Shown in pieces: positions 1 to 6,435 of a stretch of DNA of 10,298 nucleotides. The stretch lies in contig JAAXJP010000085.1 of assembly GCA_012269805.1 (NCBI GenBank), positions 1 through 10,298 of the forward strand. The letters run 5' to 3'. The notes beneath the pieces are model-generated. The model saw only the letters and a list, made by a program, of their open reading frames with translations. It did not search any database and was not told the DNA's origin. The position numbers were made by a program, and so were the translations under genes. The number at the start of each line of letters is the position of its first letter. The first letter of the stretch is position 1. This stretch comes from Rubrivirga sp. GTDB lineage: Bacteria; Bacteroidota; Rhodothermia; Rhodothermales; Rubricoccaceae.

Positions 1-2121
1 CTGGGCGTGGCCAAGAACAGCGCGCTCGTGGTCGCGACCGGGGCCACGCTCGTGACCGACCTCCTCTCGCTGCTCGTCCTCGCCGTCGTGCAGGGGATCG
101 TCGGCGGCGACGCCGGGCCGTCGTTCTGGCTGACGTTCGCGGCGAAGGCCGTCGTGTGGGCCGCGGCCGTGCTGTGGCTCCTCCCGAAGGCCGCGCGCGC
201 GTTCTTCCGGCGCGTCCGGCGCGAGGACGACGCGGCGTTCGCGTTCCTGCTCGCCTCGGTGTTCCTCTCGGCGTGGGCGGCGTCGCTGGCCGGGCTGGCC
301 CCGATCATCGGCGCGTTCCTCGCCGGCATCGCCCTCAACCGGCTGATCCCGAAGCGGAGCCCGCTCATGACGCGGCTCCGGTTCGTCGGCGACGCGATCC
401 TCGTCCCGTTCTTCCTCGTCTCGGTCGGCCTCCTCGTCGACGTCCGCGTGCTGGGCTCGCTGCAGGTGTGGACGTACGCCCTCCTGTTCACGACGCTGGT
501 CGTCGTCGGCAAGGGCGGGGCGGCGGTCCTGGGGGTCCCGTTTTTCGGGTTCTCACGCGACGAGGCTGGGACGGTCGCGGGCCTCACGTTCCCGCAGGCT
601 GCCGCGACACTGGCCGTCACGCTCATCGGGTTCGAGATCGGCCTGTTCTCGCAGACCGTCGTCAACGCCGTCGTCCTCGTCATCGTCCTGACGTGCCTGA
701 TCGGGCCGAGCCTCGTGCAGGCGTTCGGGCGGAAGGTGGCCCTCGCCGAGGCCGACGAGCCGTACGAGCCGGCCGAGGCGCCGGAGCGGATCCTCGTCCC
801 GCTCGCCAACCCCGAGACGGCCGAGGACCTCATGGAGCTCGCGCTCCTCCTGCGGAGCCCGCAGAGCGAGGAGCCGGTCTACCCCATCGCCGTCGCCCGC
901 GGCGGCCCCGACGAGGCCGCGAACGTGGCCGCGGCCGAGCGACTCATGGAGCGGGCCGTCCTCCACGCCACGGCCGCCAGCGTGCCCGTCTCGCCGACCG
1001 TCCGGATCGACGACAACCCGGTCCGCGGGATCGTCCGCGGCGCGCGGGAGCTCCGGGCCTCGGAGGTCGTGGCCGGGTGGAACGGCCAGCTCTCGCCCGG
1101 CGCCCTCGTGTTCGGGCAGGTCATCGACGGGGTCCTCGAGGAGAGCCGGGCGATGGCCATCGTGGCCCGGCTGTCGTCCCCCCTGGCAGCGGCCCAGCGG
1201 CTCGTCGTGCTCGTCCCGCCGCAGGTCTACCGCGAGGCCGGGTTCGGGCGGGCCGTCCGCGTGATGAAGCTGCTCGCCGCGCAAAAGGGGCTCCGCCTCC
1301 TCGTCATCACGACCGAGGCGGACGCCCTCGAGGTCGACGGCCGGTTCGCCGCGACGCGCCCCGAGGTGACGATGGAGCTGATGACCGTCGACAGCTGGTC
1401 GGTTCGCGTGCTCGACGACGTGGTCCAGACGGGCGACGTGCTCGCGCTCGTCGGCGTCCGGCGCGGGACGGTCGCGTGGCGGCCGGCGCTCCAGCGGCTC
1501 CCGCGCGTCCTCGCCCGCCGCTACCCCGACGTCGACCTCCTCTCGGTAACGCTCTCCGAGGCCGAGGTCGTCCCGCTCCTGGCCGAGGCCCTCGACGGCG
1601 ACGGCGTGGACGACCTGAGCCTCCCGGCGTCGCACGTCGCGCTCGACCTCACGCCCGACGCGCCCGAACCGCTCCTCCGGCGGATCCTCCTCGGCGGCTT
1701 CCCCCACGAGCCGCGGACGGCCGCGGCCCTCGCCGCCCGCCTCACCGCCGACGACACGGGCGACGCGCCGGAGATCATGCCGGGCGTCGTGTTCTACCAC
1801 GCCCACGTCGGCGAGGTCGAGGTGCCGCAGACGTTCGTGGGCGTGTGCCCCAAGGGCGCCCGCGTTCCGCACGCCGGGCAGCCAGCCCGCGTGCTCGTGG
1901 TCCTGCTCGTGCCGGCTGCGATGGCCCCCGAGGCCTACCTCCGCCACCTCGCGGTCACGGCCCAACTCGTCCGGTCCGACGCGACCGTCGACGCGCTCCT
2001 CGCGGCCGAGACGCCGGAGGAGGCCCGGGACCTCCTCTTCGACACGCTCCGCGACGACCTCGACCCGGACCCCCTCGGCGACGCGCACGCCGAGGCCGAG
2101 GCACCGATCGAGGCCGAGTAG
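1..2121 (+). CDS. Cation:proton antiporter (CPA2-type) with USP-like and C-terminal PTS EIIA domains, 5' partial
   Basis: The frame is already open at base 1 and begins inside a transmembrane helix, so the true start lies upstream. The GTG at 7 is internal. Residues below are counted from that GTG. Residues 1-240 are helices of a Na+/H+ or K+/H+ exchanger of the CPA2 type. They include the GATLVTD motif, whose Asp18 sits where the family carries its ion-binding acid, and Lys169 in a later helix. Residues about 260-385 and 398-520 look like two universal-stress-type alpha/beta domains (the first opens RILVPLANP). Residues about 543-675 match the PTS EIIA type-2 (fructose/Ntr) fold. FYHAHV (His598, His600) stands at the place of the family's phosphorylated PH motif. 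The expected role is pH or cation homeostasis at the inner membrane, with cytoplasmic sensing domains. The exchanged ion cannot be told from sequence. The acidic tail ends at TAG 2119-2121. Confidence 0.88.
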   Translation: MGVAKNSALVVATGATLVTDLLSLLVLAVVQGIVGGDAGPSFWLTFAAKAVVWAAAVLWLLPKAARAFFRRVRREDDAAFAFLLASVFLSAWAASLAGLAPIIGAFLAGIALNRLIPKRSPLMTRLRFVGDAILVPFFLVSVGLLVDVRVLGSLQVWTYALLFTTLVVVGKGGAAVLGVPFFGFSRDEAGTVAGLTFPQAAATLAVTLIGFEIGLFSQTVVNAVVLVIVLTCLIGPSLVQAFGRKVALAEADEPYEPAEAPERILVPLANPETAEDLMELALLLRSPQSEEPVYPIAVARGGPDEAANVAAAERLMERAVLHATAASVPVSPTVRIDDNPVRGIVRGARELRASEVVAGWNGQLSPGALVFGQVIDGVLEESRAMAIVARLSSPLAAAQRLVVLVPPQVYREAGFGRAVRVMKLLAAQKGLRLLVITTEADALEVDGRFAATRPEVTMELMTVDSWSVRVLDDVVQTGDVLALVGVRRGTVAWRPALQRLPRVLARRYPDVDLLSVTLSEAEVVPLLAEALDGDGVDDLSLPASHVALDLTPDAPEPLLRRILLGGFPHEPRTAAALAARLTADDTGDAPEIMPGVVFYHAHVGEVEVPQTFVGVCPKGARVPHAGQPARVLVVLLVPAAMAPEAYLRHLAVTAQLVRSDATVDALLAAETPEEARDLLFDTLRDDLDPDPLGDAHAEAEAPIEAE

Positions 2122-2142
2122 CGGTCTCCCGTCCCGCCCCGC

Positions 2143-2391
2143 CAGCTCGACCCCGACGCCGTCCTGGAAGCGACCCAACGCGTGGTCCAGCGGCTAGAGG
2201 GCCACGAGCGTCCAGCTCCTCGTGCACGCCACGGGCTTAGCCGGTCGAGTCTCTCCGGCACGGTCGGCGACAAGCACGGGCTGTTCCTCGTCGTCCTCGG
2301 CCGGTACGCCGACCCCGGCTAGGAGGCGGCCGAGTCCGTCTGCTACGGGCCGTCGCCGGGGTGCCCGATGGTCAACGCCGTCGCGGAGCGG
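2143..2391 (+). pseudogene. Decayed TetR/AcrR-family regulator
   Basis: Pieces of a TetR regulator can be read in order, almost all in one frame. The first helix region reads QLDPDAVLEATQRVVQR at 2143-2193. A middle piece, ATSVQLLVHATGL, appears only in the +1 frame at 2201-2239. The recognition helix and following stretch then read GLSRSSLSGTVGDKHGLFLV back in the first frame from 2233, where TetR proteins usually have SRSSLYGTFGDKHGLF. A TAG stop at 2320-2322 interrupts the frame. The following GCPMVNAVAERA at about 2359-2391 resembles the start of the ligand-binding domain, so a central part is also missing. No start codon fits the N-terminus. Two compensating frameshifts, a stop and an internal deletion make it non-functional. 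It begins 21 bp after the antiporter stop. The identification rests on motif recall rather than an alignment. Confidence 0.72.
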
Positions 2392-2687
2392 GCCGTTCGT
2401 CGCCATCCGCGAGGCCGCGACGCACCTCCGCGCCGCTCTTCGCCAGGTCGGTCGCGCAGGAGCTCGGCGCGCGCGGGCTCACCGTCAACACGGTCCACCC
2501 GGGCCCGATCGACGCCGACAGGAACCCGGCCGACCTGGACGAGAACCCGATGGCCGTGACGACGGCGTCATTCACGGCGCTCGGCCGCCCCAGAGCCACC
2601 GAGGTCGCCGCCGTCGCGTTCCTCGTCTCCGCCGACGCCTCTTTCATCACCGGCGCCGAGTTGGCCGTCGATGGTGGCATGGACGCC
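2390..2687 (+). pseudogene. Decayed short-chain dehydrogenase/reductase (FabG-like SDR)
   Basis: GPFVAIREAATHL at 2390-2428 is the segment that precedes the catalytic region in FabG-like SDRs. About 10 bases later, in another frame, comes the C-terminal half: ARSVAQELGARGLTVNTVHPGPIDADRNPAD, ending EASFITGA-like and VDGGMDA near 2687. The phrases LTVNTVHPGPIDAD and FITGAELAVDGG are hallmarks of classical SDRs (NAD(P)H-dependent oxidoreductases). Missing are the N-terminal Rossmann motif TGxxxGIG and the whole catalytic Ser...YxxxK stretch, which is lost at the deletion and frameshift near 2430. The downstream frame does not stop at the normal SDR end and stays open to 3035. The gene is a remnant with no possible enzymatic activity. 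It directly abuts the TetR remnant, so the pair may once have been a regulator-enzyme unit. Confidence 0.85.
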
Positions 2688-2888
2688 CCGTGCCCTCCAG
2701 CGCCATCCGAGGCCCGTGTCGTAGGACGACGCCGGTCTCCCGGGCCGGACAACCGGCGAACTGCGAATGGGCGGCCGAGGGGCCGCCAAGACTCCGTGGA
2801 GCCGGTCAAGTTTGGGGCTCCGGGCCCGATACCTGACGTAACTCCTGTCACCCGAGCGGCGTCTATTCCACGCCCGTCCCCGAGACCG
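2688..2888 (+). other. Intergenic stretch with two small hairpins, no gene recognised
   Basis: No convincing coding sequence was found here. Two inverted repeats are present: GGCGGCC (2770-2776) with GGCCGCC (2781-2787) around a 4-base loop, and GGAGCC (2798-2803) with GGCTCC (2816-2821) around 12 bases. Neither is followed by a T-run. This may be leftover 3' flank of the decayed SDR gene. Confidence 0.4.
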
Positions 2889-3035
2889 ATGCCTCCGCCC
2901 GTCGAAGCCCCGTACGAGATCGTCCCCGCCGGCCCGCAGCTGCGGTCGGTCGCGTGGCCGCAGCTTGGCTTCCTGGCGTTCGTCGTGGTCGCGGCGCTGC
3001 TGCCGCTCGGGCTCGCCCTCGCGCTGGCAGCGTAG
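2889..3035 (+). CDS. Possible small single-span membrane protein (48 aa)
   Basis: The ATG at 2889 opens a 48-codon frame ending at TAG 3033-3035. The N-terminal half is proline-rich (MPPPVEAPYEIVPAGPQ). The second half is one hydrophobic helix of about 22 residues (from LGFLAFVVVA through ALALAA) that runs to the C-terminus. This would give a tail-anchored or simple one-span inner-membrane protein. I recognise no family. The frame is continuous with that of the SDR remnant upstream, so it could be an accidental open tail, although the abrupt change to a clean hydrophobic helix suggests a real small gene. There is no Shine-Dalgarno sequence, as for the other genes here. It lies 100 bp before the VOC-fold gene on the same strand, with no obvious functional link. 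Confidence 0.42.
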   Translation: MPPPVEAPYEIVPAGPQLRSVAWPQLGFLAFVVVAALLPLGLALALAA

Positions 3036-3135
3036 CGAGAGGGCAACGGGGGTCGCGGGATCCCCCAGTGTCGAGCGAGTCTGGAACCGTGGCGTGCGTG
3101 TGCCCATCCCGCACGTGGACCCCACCCAAGACTCC

Positions 3136-3618
3136 ATGCCCGCCCGCCTCGGCCACCTCCGCCTCGACGTCGCCGACCTCGACCGCCAGACGGAGTTCTA
3201 CACGCGCGCCCTCGGCCTGACCGTCCGCGAGCGGGCCACGGACGAGACGAGCCACTACGCCTTCCTCACCGACGCCCAGCCGATCCCCGGTGGCGCCGAC
3301 GACGGGATGCACCACCGGCTCGTCCTCCGCCAGGCCCGCGACGGGTCGGCGCCCGGCCCGACCGGCCGGCTCGACCACTTCGCGTGGGAGGTCGACGACG
3401 AGGCCGAGCTGCTCCGGGTCGTCGAGCGGCTCCGCGAGATGGGCGTCGAGACGGACCTTCAGGAGGCGCAGATCGCGTGGCAGTGCTACTTCCAAGACCC
3501 CGAGGGGACAAAGCTCGAGGTCTACTGCGACCGCCGCACGCGCCCCGACGGCGCCCCGCTCTGGCGGGGCCGGCAGGAGGCCCTCGGTGAAGACCGGCTC
3601 CGCGACGCCGCCGGCTGA
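3136..3618 (+). CDS. VOC family protein (glyoxalase / extradiol dioxygenase fold)
   Basis: This 160-residue protein has two beta-alpha-beta-beta-beta modules typical of the vicinal oxygen chelate superfamily. The N-terminal LGHLRLDVADLDRQTEFYTRALGL is the classic first strand and helix. LDHFAWEV (residues 79-86) starts the second module, and DPEGTKLEVY (121-130) is the closing strand. His7, His81 and Glu128 fit the two-His-one-Glu metal site, and the HH at 59-60 is a further candidate, so a divalent-metal enzyme is plausible. The LDHFAWEV and DPEGTKLEVY style is closer to catechol 2,3-dioxygenase-like VOC proteins than to glyoxalase I. The substrate is unknown. ATG 3136 was chosen because the VOC fold begins seven residues later; in-frame GTG codons at 3094, 3100 and 3115 would add an unusual tail. 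The gene converges on the glycosyltransferase gene, with 28 bp between the stops. Confidence 0.85.
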   Translation: MPARLGHLRLDVADLDRQTEFYTRALGLTVRERATDETSHYAFLTDAQPIPGGADDGMHHRLVLRQARDGSAPGPTGRLDHFAWEVDDEAELLRVVERLREMGVETDLQEAQIAWQCYFQDPEGTKLEVYCDRRTRPDGAPLWRGRQEALGEDRLRDAAG

Positions 3619-3622
3619 CCCC

Positions 3623-3642
3623 GCCCGCCTCGGCGTTGAGGC
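3623..3642. terminator. Hairpin between convergent VOC and glycosyltransferase genes
   Basis: CCGCCTC (3623-3629) pairs with GAGGCGG (3636-3642) around a 6-base loop, placed exactly in the 28-bp gap between the two converging stop codons. There is no T-run on either side, so it is only a candidate bidirectional terminator, supported mainly by its position. Confidence 0.4.
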
Positions 3643-3646
3643 GGAG

Positions 3647-4381
3647 CTACCCCTCGCCCTTCTCGGGGGCCGGCTCGTCCTCCTTCCAGTAGCCCCAACT
3701 CGACTCGCGGACGCGGTCGTCGCCGAGGCCGGTGAACAGCATGAGGGGGCGGACCCAGCCGTGGAGCGTCTTTTTGAGACGCCCCTGCTCCAGCCGCCGG
3801 TGGTCCCGCTCGTACACCTTGAGGCCGCCCGCGTAGATCACCCGCCAGCCGGCCTTCCGGACGCTCCACAGTGCGTAGATGTCCTCGTTGGCCGTGAGCG
3901 CGGGGTCGAAGCCACCGGCGTCGAGGAGCGCGCGCCGGCGGTGGATCATGTTCGAGCCCGAGCCGCCCGGGATCGTGAGCCACGAGAGGACCCGGATGCC
4001 GAACGAGAACAGCTTGTAGTACGTCCGGTACTCGTCGTCGGCCGAGAGCTTGGCGCCCTGGACCGCGCCGACGTTCTCGCTCACGTCCAGCGCCTCCCAC
4101 TCGCGCCAGTAGTCGCCGCCGAACGACATGTCGGCGTCGGTAAAGAGGACCCACTCGGTCGCGGCCCGCTCCAACCCGATCTGCCGGGCCTCGGGGATCG
4201 TGCCGGAGTCCTCGATGACGACCGCGTCCGGCCGCCGCCGGCGAATGATCTCGCGCGTGTCGTCGTCGCTCGCGTCCACCACGACGAGGCCGACGCGGTC
4301 GTCGAGGCTGTCGAGGAACGGGCCGATGTTGTCGGCCTCGTCCTTCGTGGGGACGACGACGGTGAGGTCTTGGAGACGCAT
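3647..4381 (-). CDS. Family 2 glycosyltransferase (GT-A fold)
   Basis: This is a 244-residue enzyme expected to transfer a sugar from a nucleotide-sugar donor. Visible GT2 landmarks are the N-terminal strand LTVVVPTKDEADNI (6-19) followed by VVVDASDDDT (33-42). The DxD-type motif TDADM is at 81-85, where the acids bind the metal and diphosphate. GGSGSNMIHRR (139-149) follows, and NEDI (165-168) supplies the acidic acceptor-site residues, a common GT2 pattern. One short hydrophobic stretch (VLSWLTIPGG) is not a clear membrane anchor, so the protein is probably cytoplasmic or peripheral. ATG 4381 was taken because the GT2 fold starts six residues later. The frame stays open far upstream, but that part lies antiparallel to none and overlaps the peptidase gene in another frame of the same strand. 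It lies 68 bp downstream of the peptidase gene and is probably cotranscribed. The acceptor is unknown: lipid, polysaccharide or carotenoid sugar are all possible. Confidence 0.88.
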   Translation of the reverse strand: MRLQDLTVVVPTKDEADNIGPFLDSLDDRVGLVVVDASDDDTREIIRRRRPDAVVIEDSGTIPEARQIGLERAATEWVLFTDADMSFGGDYWREWEALDVSENVGAVQGAKLSADDEYRTYYKLFSFGIRVLSWLTIPGGSGSNMIHRRRALLDAGGFDPALTANEDIYALWSVRKAGWRVIYAGGLKVYERDHRRLEQGRLKKTLHGWVRPLMLFTGLGDDRVRESSWGYWKEDEPAPEKGEG

Positions 4382-4449
4382 GCCCGGGAGGCGTGAGGAA
4401 AGAAGCGTGGTTTCGGCACGATGGTCGGGGACTCCCGCCCCCGCCGGTC

Positions 4450-6168
4450 TCAGCGCGTCGCGGGCGGCAACGGGTCGGCAGGCTCGAGGCCCAGGACCGC
4501 CTCGCCCTGCTCGAACACGACGTCGACGGGGATGCCCGCCTCGGCGACGCGGTCGAGGGAGGCCGTGAGCGTCGGCGTCGTCCGGCCGTACTCGCGGACG
4601 AACCGGTCGACGGCGCCGTAGTCGCCGTCGCCCTGGAGCGTGAGGATCTGTCGGGCGAGCGCCTCGACGGCCGCGCCCATCCGCTCCGGCACGACGCGCC
4701 AGACGGTGCCCTCCGGCGTCGACTCGGGCACGACGGCGCCCATCTCCTCGAACACGTTGAGCCGGACCAGGTTGGCCCGCCCGTGTGCCGAGGCGGCCCC
4801 GAACCGGATCGAGCGGAAGATCGAGGCCACGAACGTCACGTAGTGCTCCTCGAGCGTGGCCTCGTCCCACTCGCCGCGCTCGATCAATTGCTGGACCATG
4901 TAGAGCCCGAGCACGTCGGCCTTGCCCTCCTCCAACGCGCTCGCCCGGTCCTGCAACGCCTCGCGGACCGTGCCGGCGCCGTCGATCGTGGTCTTGACCC
5001 CGAGCCCGTGGGCCACCTCGTGAAACATCGTGTTGCCGAAAAAGGCCTCGAACGTCACGAGCTCCCGCTGGTCCTCGGGGATCAGCACCTCGGCCATGGG
5101 CCGGAGGATCCGGTCGAACTTGACCCGCATCACGTTCTTGAGCTGAAGCCGGCGGCTGCCCTTCTGGAGTTGGACGGCCTCGTCGTTCGGGAGGTTGATC
5201 GCGATCGTCTTCGAGCCCGCATTCGCCTCGCCGGCCACGAACACGACGTCGTAGGCCCCGAGGTCGGCGTCCGTCCCGGGCGACTCGGTCTTGTACGCGT
5301 CCGGGACGGGCAGGCCGCGCTGGAGGGCCGGGAGGAGCTCGGCGTAGCCCGCCAGCCGCTCGCTCCACGCTTGGTCCTTCACGAGGACGTAGGCCTCGGC
5401 GCCGGCCTTGTAGCCCGCGAGCCCGTCTTCGTACGTCTCGATGGGCCCGATGATGACGTCGAGCGGGTTCGTCCGCATGTCCATCCAGGCGAGGTCGCTC
5501 GGCTGGTAGTCGTCGGTGAGGAGCGCGTCAGCGCGGAGGCGGAGGTAGCGCGCGAGGCTCGAGTCCTGAGCGAGGTCGGCGGCGGCACGGAGGTGCGCGG
5601 CGGCCCGCCCGAACTCGTCGGCGAACGCCTCGCGGTAGGGGACGCCGACAAGCTGACCGTTGACGCGGCGGACGAGCGTGTAGAGGCCGGTCAGGTCGCG
5701 CTCGGGGTAGAGGTCGGCGGCCGCCAGCAGGTCGTCCTTCGAGAGGTCGGCCGGGTAGAGGTTCGCCCCGGCCGGCTTCTCGCCGACGCCCGCCAGGAAC
5801 GGCACGTTGCCGTCGAGCCGGTCCCACGGCCCGACGTTGATCGCAGCGTAGCGGCGGGCGGCCTCGGAGAGGCCAGTCAGGAGCGAGTCGCGGTCGCCGT
5901 AGGCCTGCATCCAGAACACGTCGTCCATGGCGCGCGCTGCGGCGACCAGATGCGGGAGCATGGCCCGCGTCGAGTCGCTGAGGCCCGAGAGGTCGGCGTC
6001 GAGGCGGACCGTCGTGTACTGGCCGAGGAGGTCGCGGAGCGTCGAGTCCTGGGCCGAGGCGACCTCGATCCCGTCCGTCGTCGCCGTCGGCGACGGGCCC
6101 TCGGGCTGGGCGCTCAGCTCGCAGCCGGCGAGCAGGACCGCGGCGGCGAGACAGACGGCGTGCTTCAT
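4450..6168 (-). CDS. Lipoprotein zinc peptidase, M49 (dipeptidyl-peptidase III)-like
   Basis: The product has 572 residues. Residues 1-16 form a lipoprotein signal (hydrophobic core, then LAGC at 13-16), so the mature protein should be lipid-anchored at Cys16 outside the cytoplasm. The zinc site reads HEVAH (383-387) followed by GLG. EEGKADVLGLY lies at 413-423, which supplies the third ligand and matches the EExxA(D/E) second motif of peptidase family M49. Classical dipeptidyl-peptidase III has the longer HExxGH motif; this one is the compact HExxH form I associate with annotated bacterial DPP III-like proteins. It probably cleaves peptides in the periplasm, but the substrate is unknown. Start 6168 was chosen because it gives a perfect signal peptide; the frame extends to 6285 with arginine-rich sequence that would hide it. 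Transcription probably starts near 6196 from the TATCTTCG element. The glycosyltransferase gene follows on the same strand. Confidence 0.85.
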   Translation of the reverse strand: MKHAVCLAAAVLLAGCELSAQPEGPSPTATTDGIEVASAQDSTLRDLLGQYTTVRLDADLSGLSDSTRAMLPHLVAAARAMDDVFWMQAYGDRDSLLTGLSEAARRYAAINVGPWDRLDGNVPFLAGVGEKPAGANLYPADLSKDDLLAAADLYPERDLTGLYTLVRRVNGQLVGVPYREAFADEFGRAAAHLRAAADLAQDSSLARYLRLRADALLTDDYQPSDLAWMDMRTNPLDVIIGPIETYEDGLAGYKAGAEAYVLVKDQAWSERLAGYAELLPALQRGLPVPDAYKTESPGTDADLGAYDVVFVAGEANAGSKTIAINLPNDEAVQLQKGSRRLQLKNVMRVKFDRILRPMAEVLIPEDQRELVTFEAFFGNTMFHEVAHGLGVKTTIDGAGTVREALQDRASALEEGKADVLGLYMVQQLIERGEWDEATLEEHYVTFVASIFRSIRFGAASAHGRANLVRLNVFEEMGAVVPESTPEGTVWRVVPERMGAAVEALARQILTLQGDGDYGAVDRFVREYGRTTPTLTASLDRVAEAGIPVDVVFEQGEAVLGLEPADPLPPATR

Positions 6169-6187
6169 GAGAGGTGCTTCATGAGAG
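6160..6187 (-). repeat. Perfect 14-bp tandem duplication over the peptidase start codon
   Basis: GTGCTTCATGAGAG occurs twice without a gap (6160-6173 and 6174-6187). On the coding strand each copy carries CTCTCATGAAGCAC, so the start region of the peptidase gene is present twice. The upstream ATG (6182) is out of frame with the gene and encodes only MKHLS. Its TGA overlaps the real ATG at 6168 as ATGA. The arrangement could act as a tiny upstream frame that couples or limits translation, or it could be a neutral recent duplication. Confidence 0.9.
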
Positions 6188-6202
6188 TCGGGTCGAGGCC
6201 CT

Positions 6203-6210
6203 CGAAGATA
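6203..6210 (-). promoter_or_regulatory. Candidate -7 promoter element of the peptidase gene
   Basis: On the minus strand the octamer reads TATCTTCG, close to the Bacteroidota -7 consensus TAnnTTTG. It lies 35 bp upstream of ATG 6168, implying a leader of about 28 nt. The same octamer stands upstream of the tRNA-Pro gene. No clear -33 TTTG was found, so confidence is moderate. Confidence 0.45.
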
Positions 6211-6291
6211 GGGGCCGCCCCCCCGCGCTCTCCCGTCGGCGATCGGGCCCCGGCGGCCGGGCGTCCGGTTCGTCGAGCTCTTCACCGTGTG

Positions 6292-6366
6292 TCGGGGTGG
6301 CGGGATTCGAACCCGCGACCTCCTGCTCCCAAAGCAGGCACGCTAACCGGGCTGCGCCACACCCCG
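6292..6366 (-). tRNA. tRNA-Pro(TGG)
   Basis: This 75-nt cloverleaf can be folded on the minus strand. The acceptor stem is CGGGGTG with CACCCCG plus discriminator A. The D arm has GCGC/GCGT around AGCCCGGTTA. The anticodon stem CCTGC/GCAGG holds the loop TTTGGGA, giving anticodon TGG. The T arm GCGGG-TTCGAAT-CCCGC is canonical. CCA is not encoded. The wobble base T (U34) should read CCA and CCG, and, if modified, all proline codons. It stands alone, upstream of the peptidase gene on the same strand, with its own candidate promoter. Confidence 0.97.
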
Positions 6367-6389
6367 AGGGCCGTCTCGCGGCCGGGCAT

Positions 6390-6397
6390 CGAAGATA
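6390..6397 (-). promoter_or_regulatory. Candidate -7 promoter element of tRNA-Pro
   Basis: The minus strand reads TATCTTCG, identical to the octamer before the peptidase gene, here 24 bp before the tRNA 5' end. This spacing suits a short 5' leader removed by RNase P. It fits the TAnnTTTG type of -7 box, but no good -33 TTTG is visible. Confidence 0.45.
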
Positions 6398-6435
6398 CAC
6401 GTCGTCCTACCTTCCGGCGTCCACCGCTGCTTCTC

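Noticed and set aside
553..2178. Long minus-strand open frame opposite the antiporter
   Set aside because: It is an Arg/Glu/Asp-rich antisense shadow; the plus frame has clear membrane helices and domains.
3766..3780. GCGTCT-TTTTG-AGACGC hairpin with a T-run
   Set aside because: It lies inside the glycosyltransferase coding sequence and results from Lys-Lys-Thr codons; there is no gene end nearby.
4382..5368. N-terminal extension of the glycosyltransferase frame
   Set aside because: The extra 329 residues are arginine/glycine-rich, overlap the peptidase gene in another frame of the same strand, and precede a complete GT2 domain that has its own ATG.
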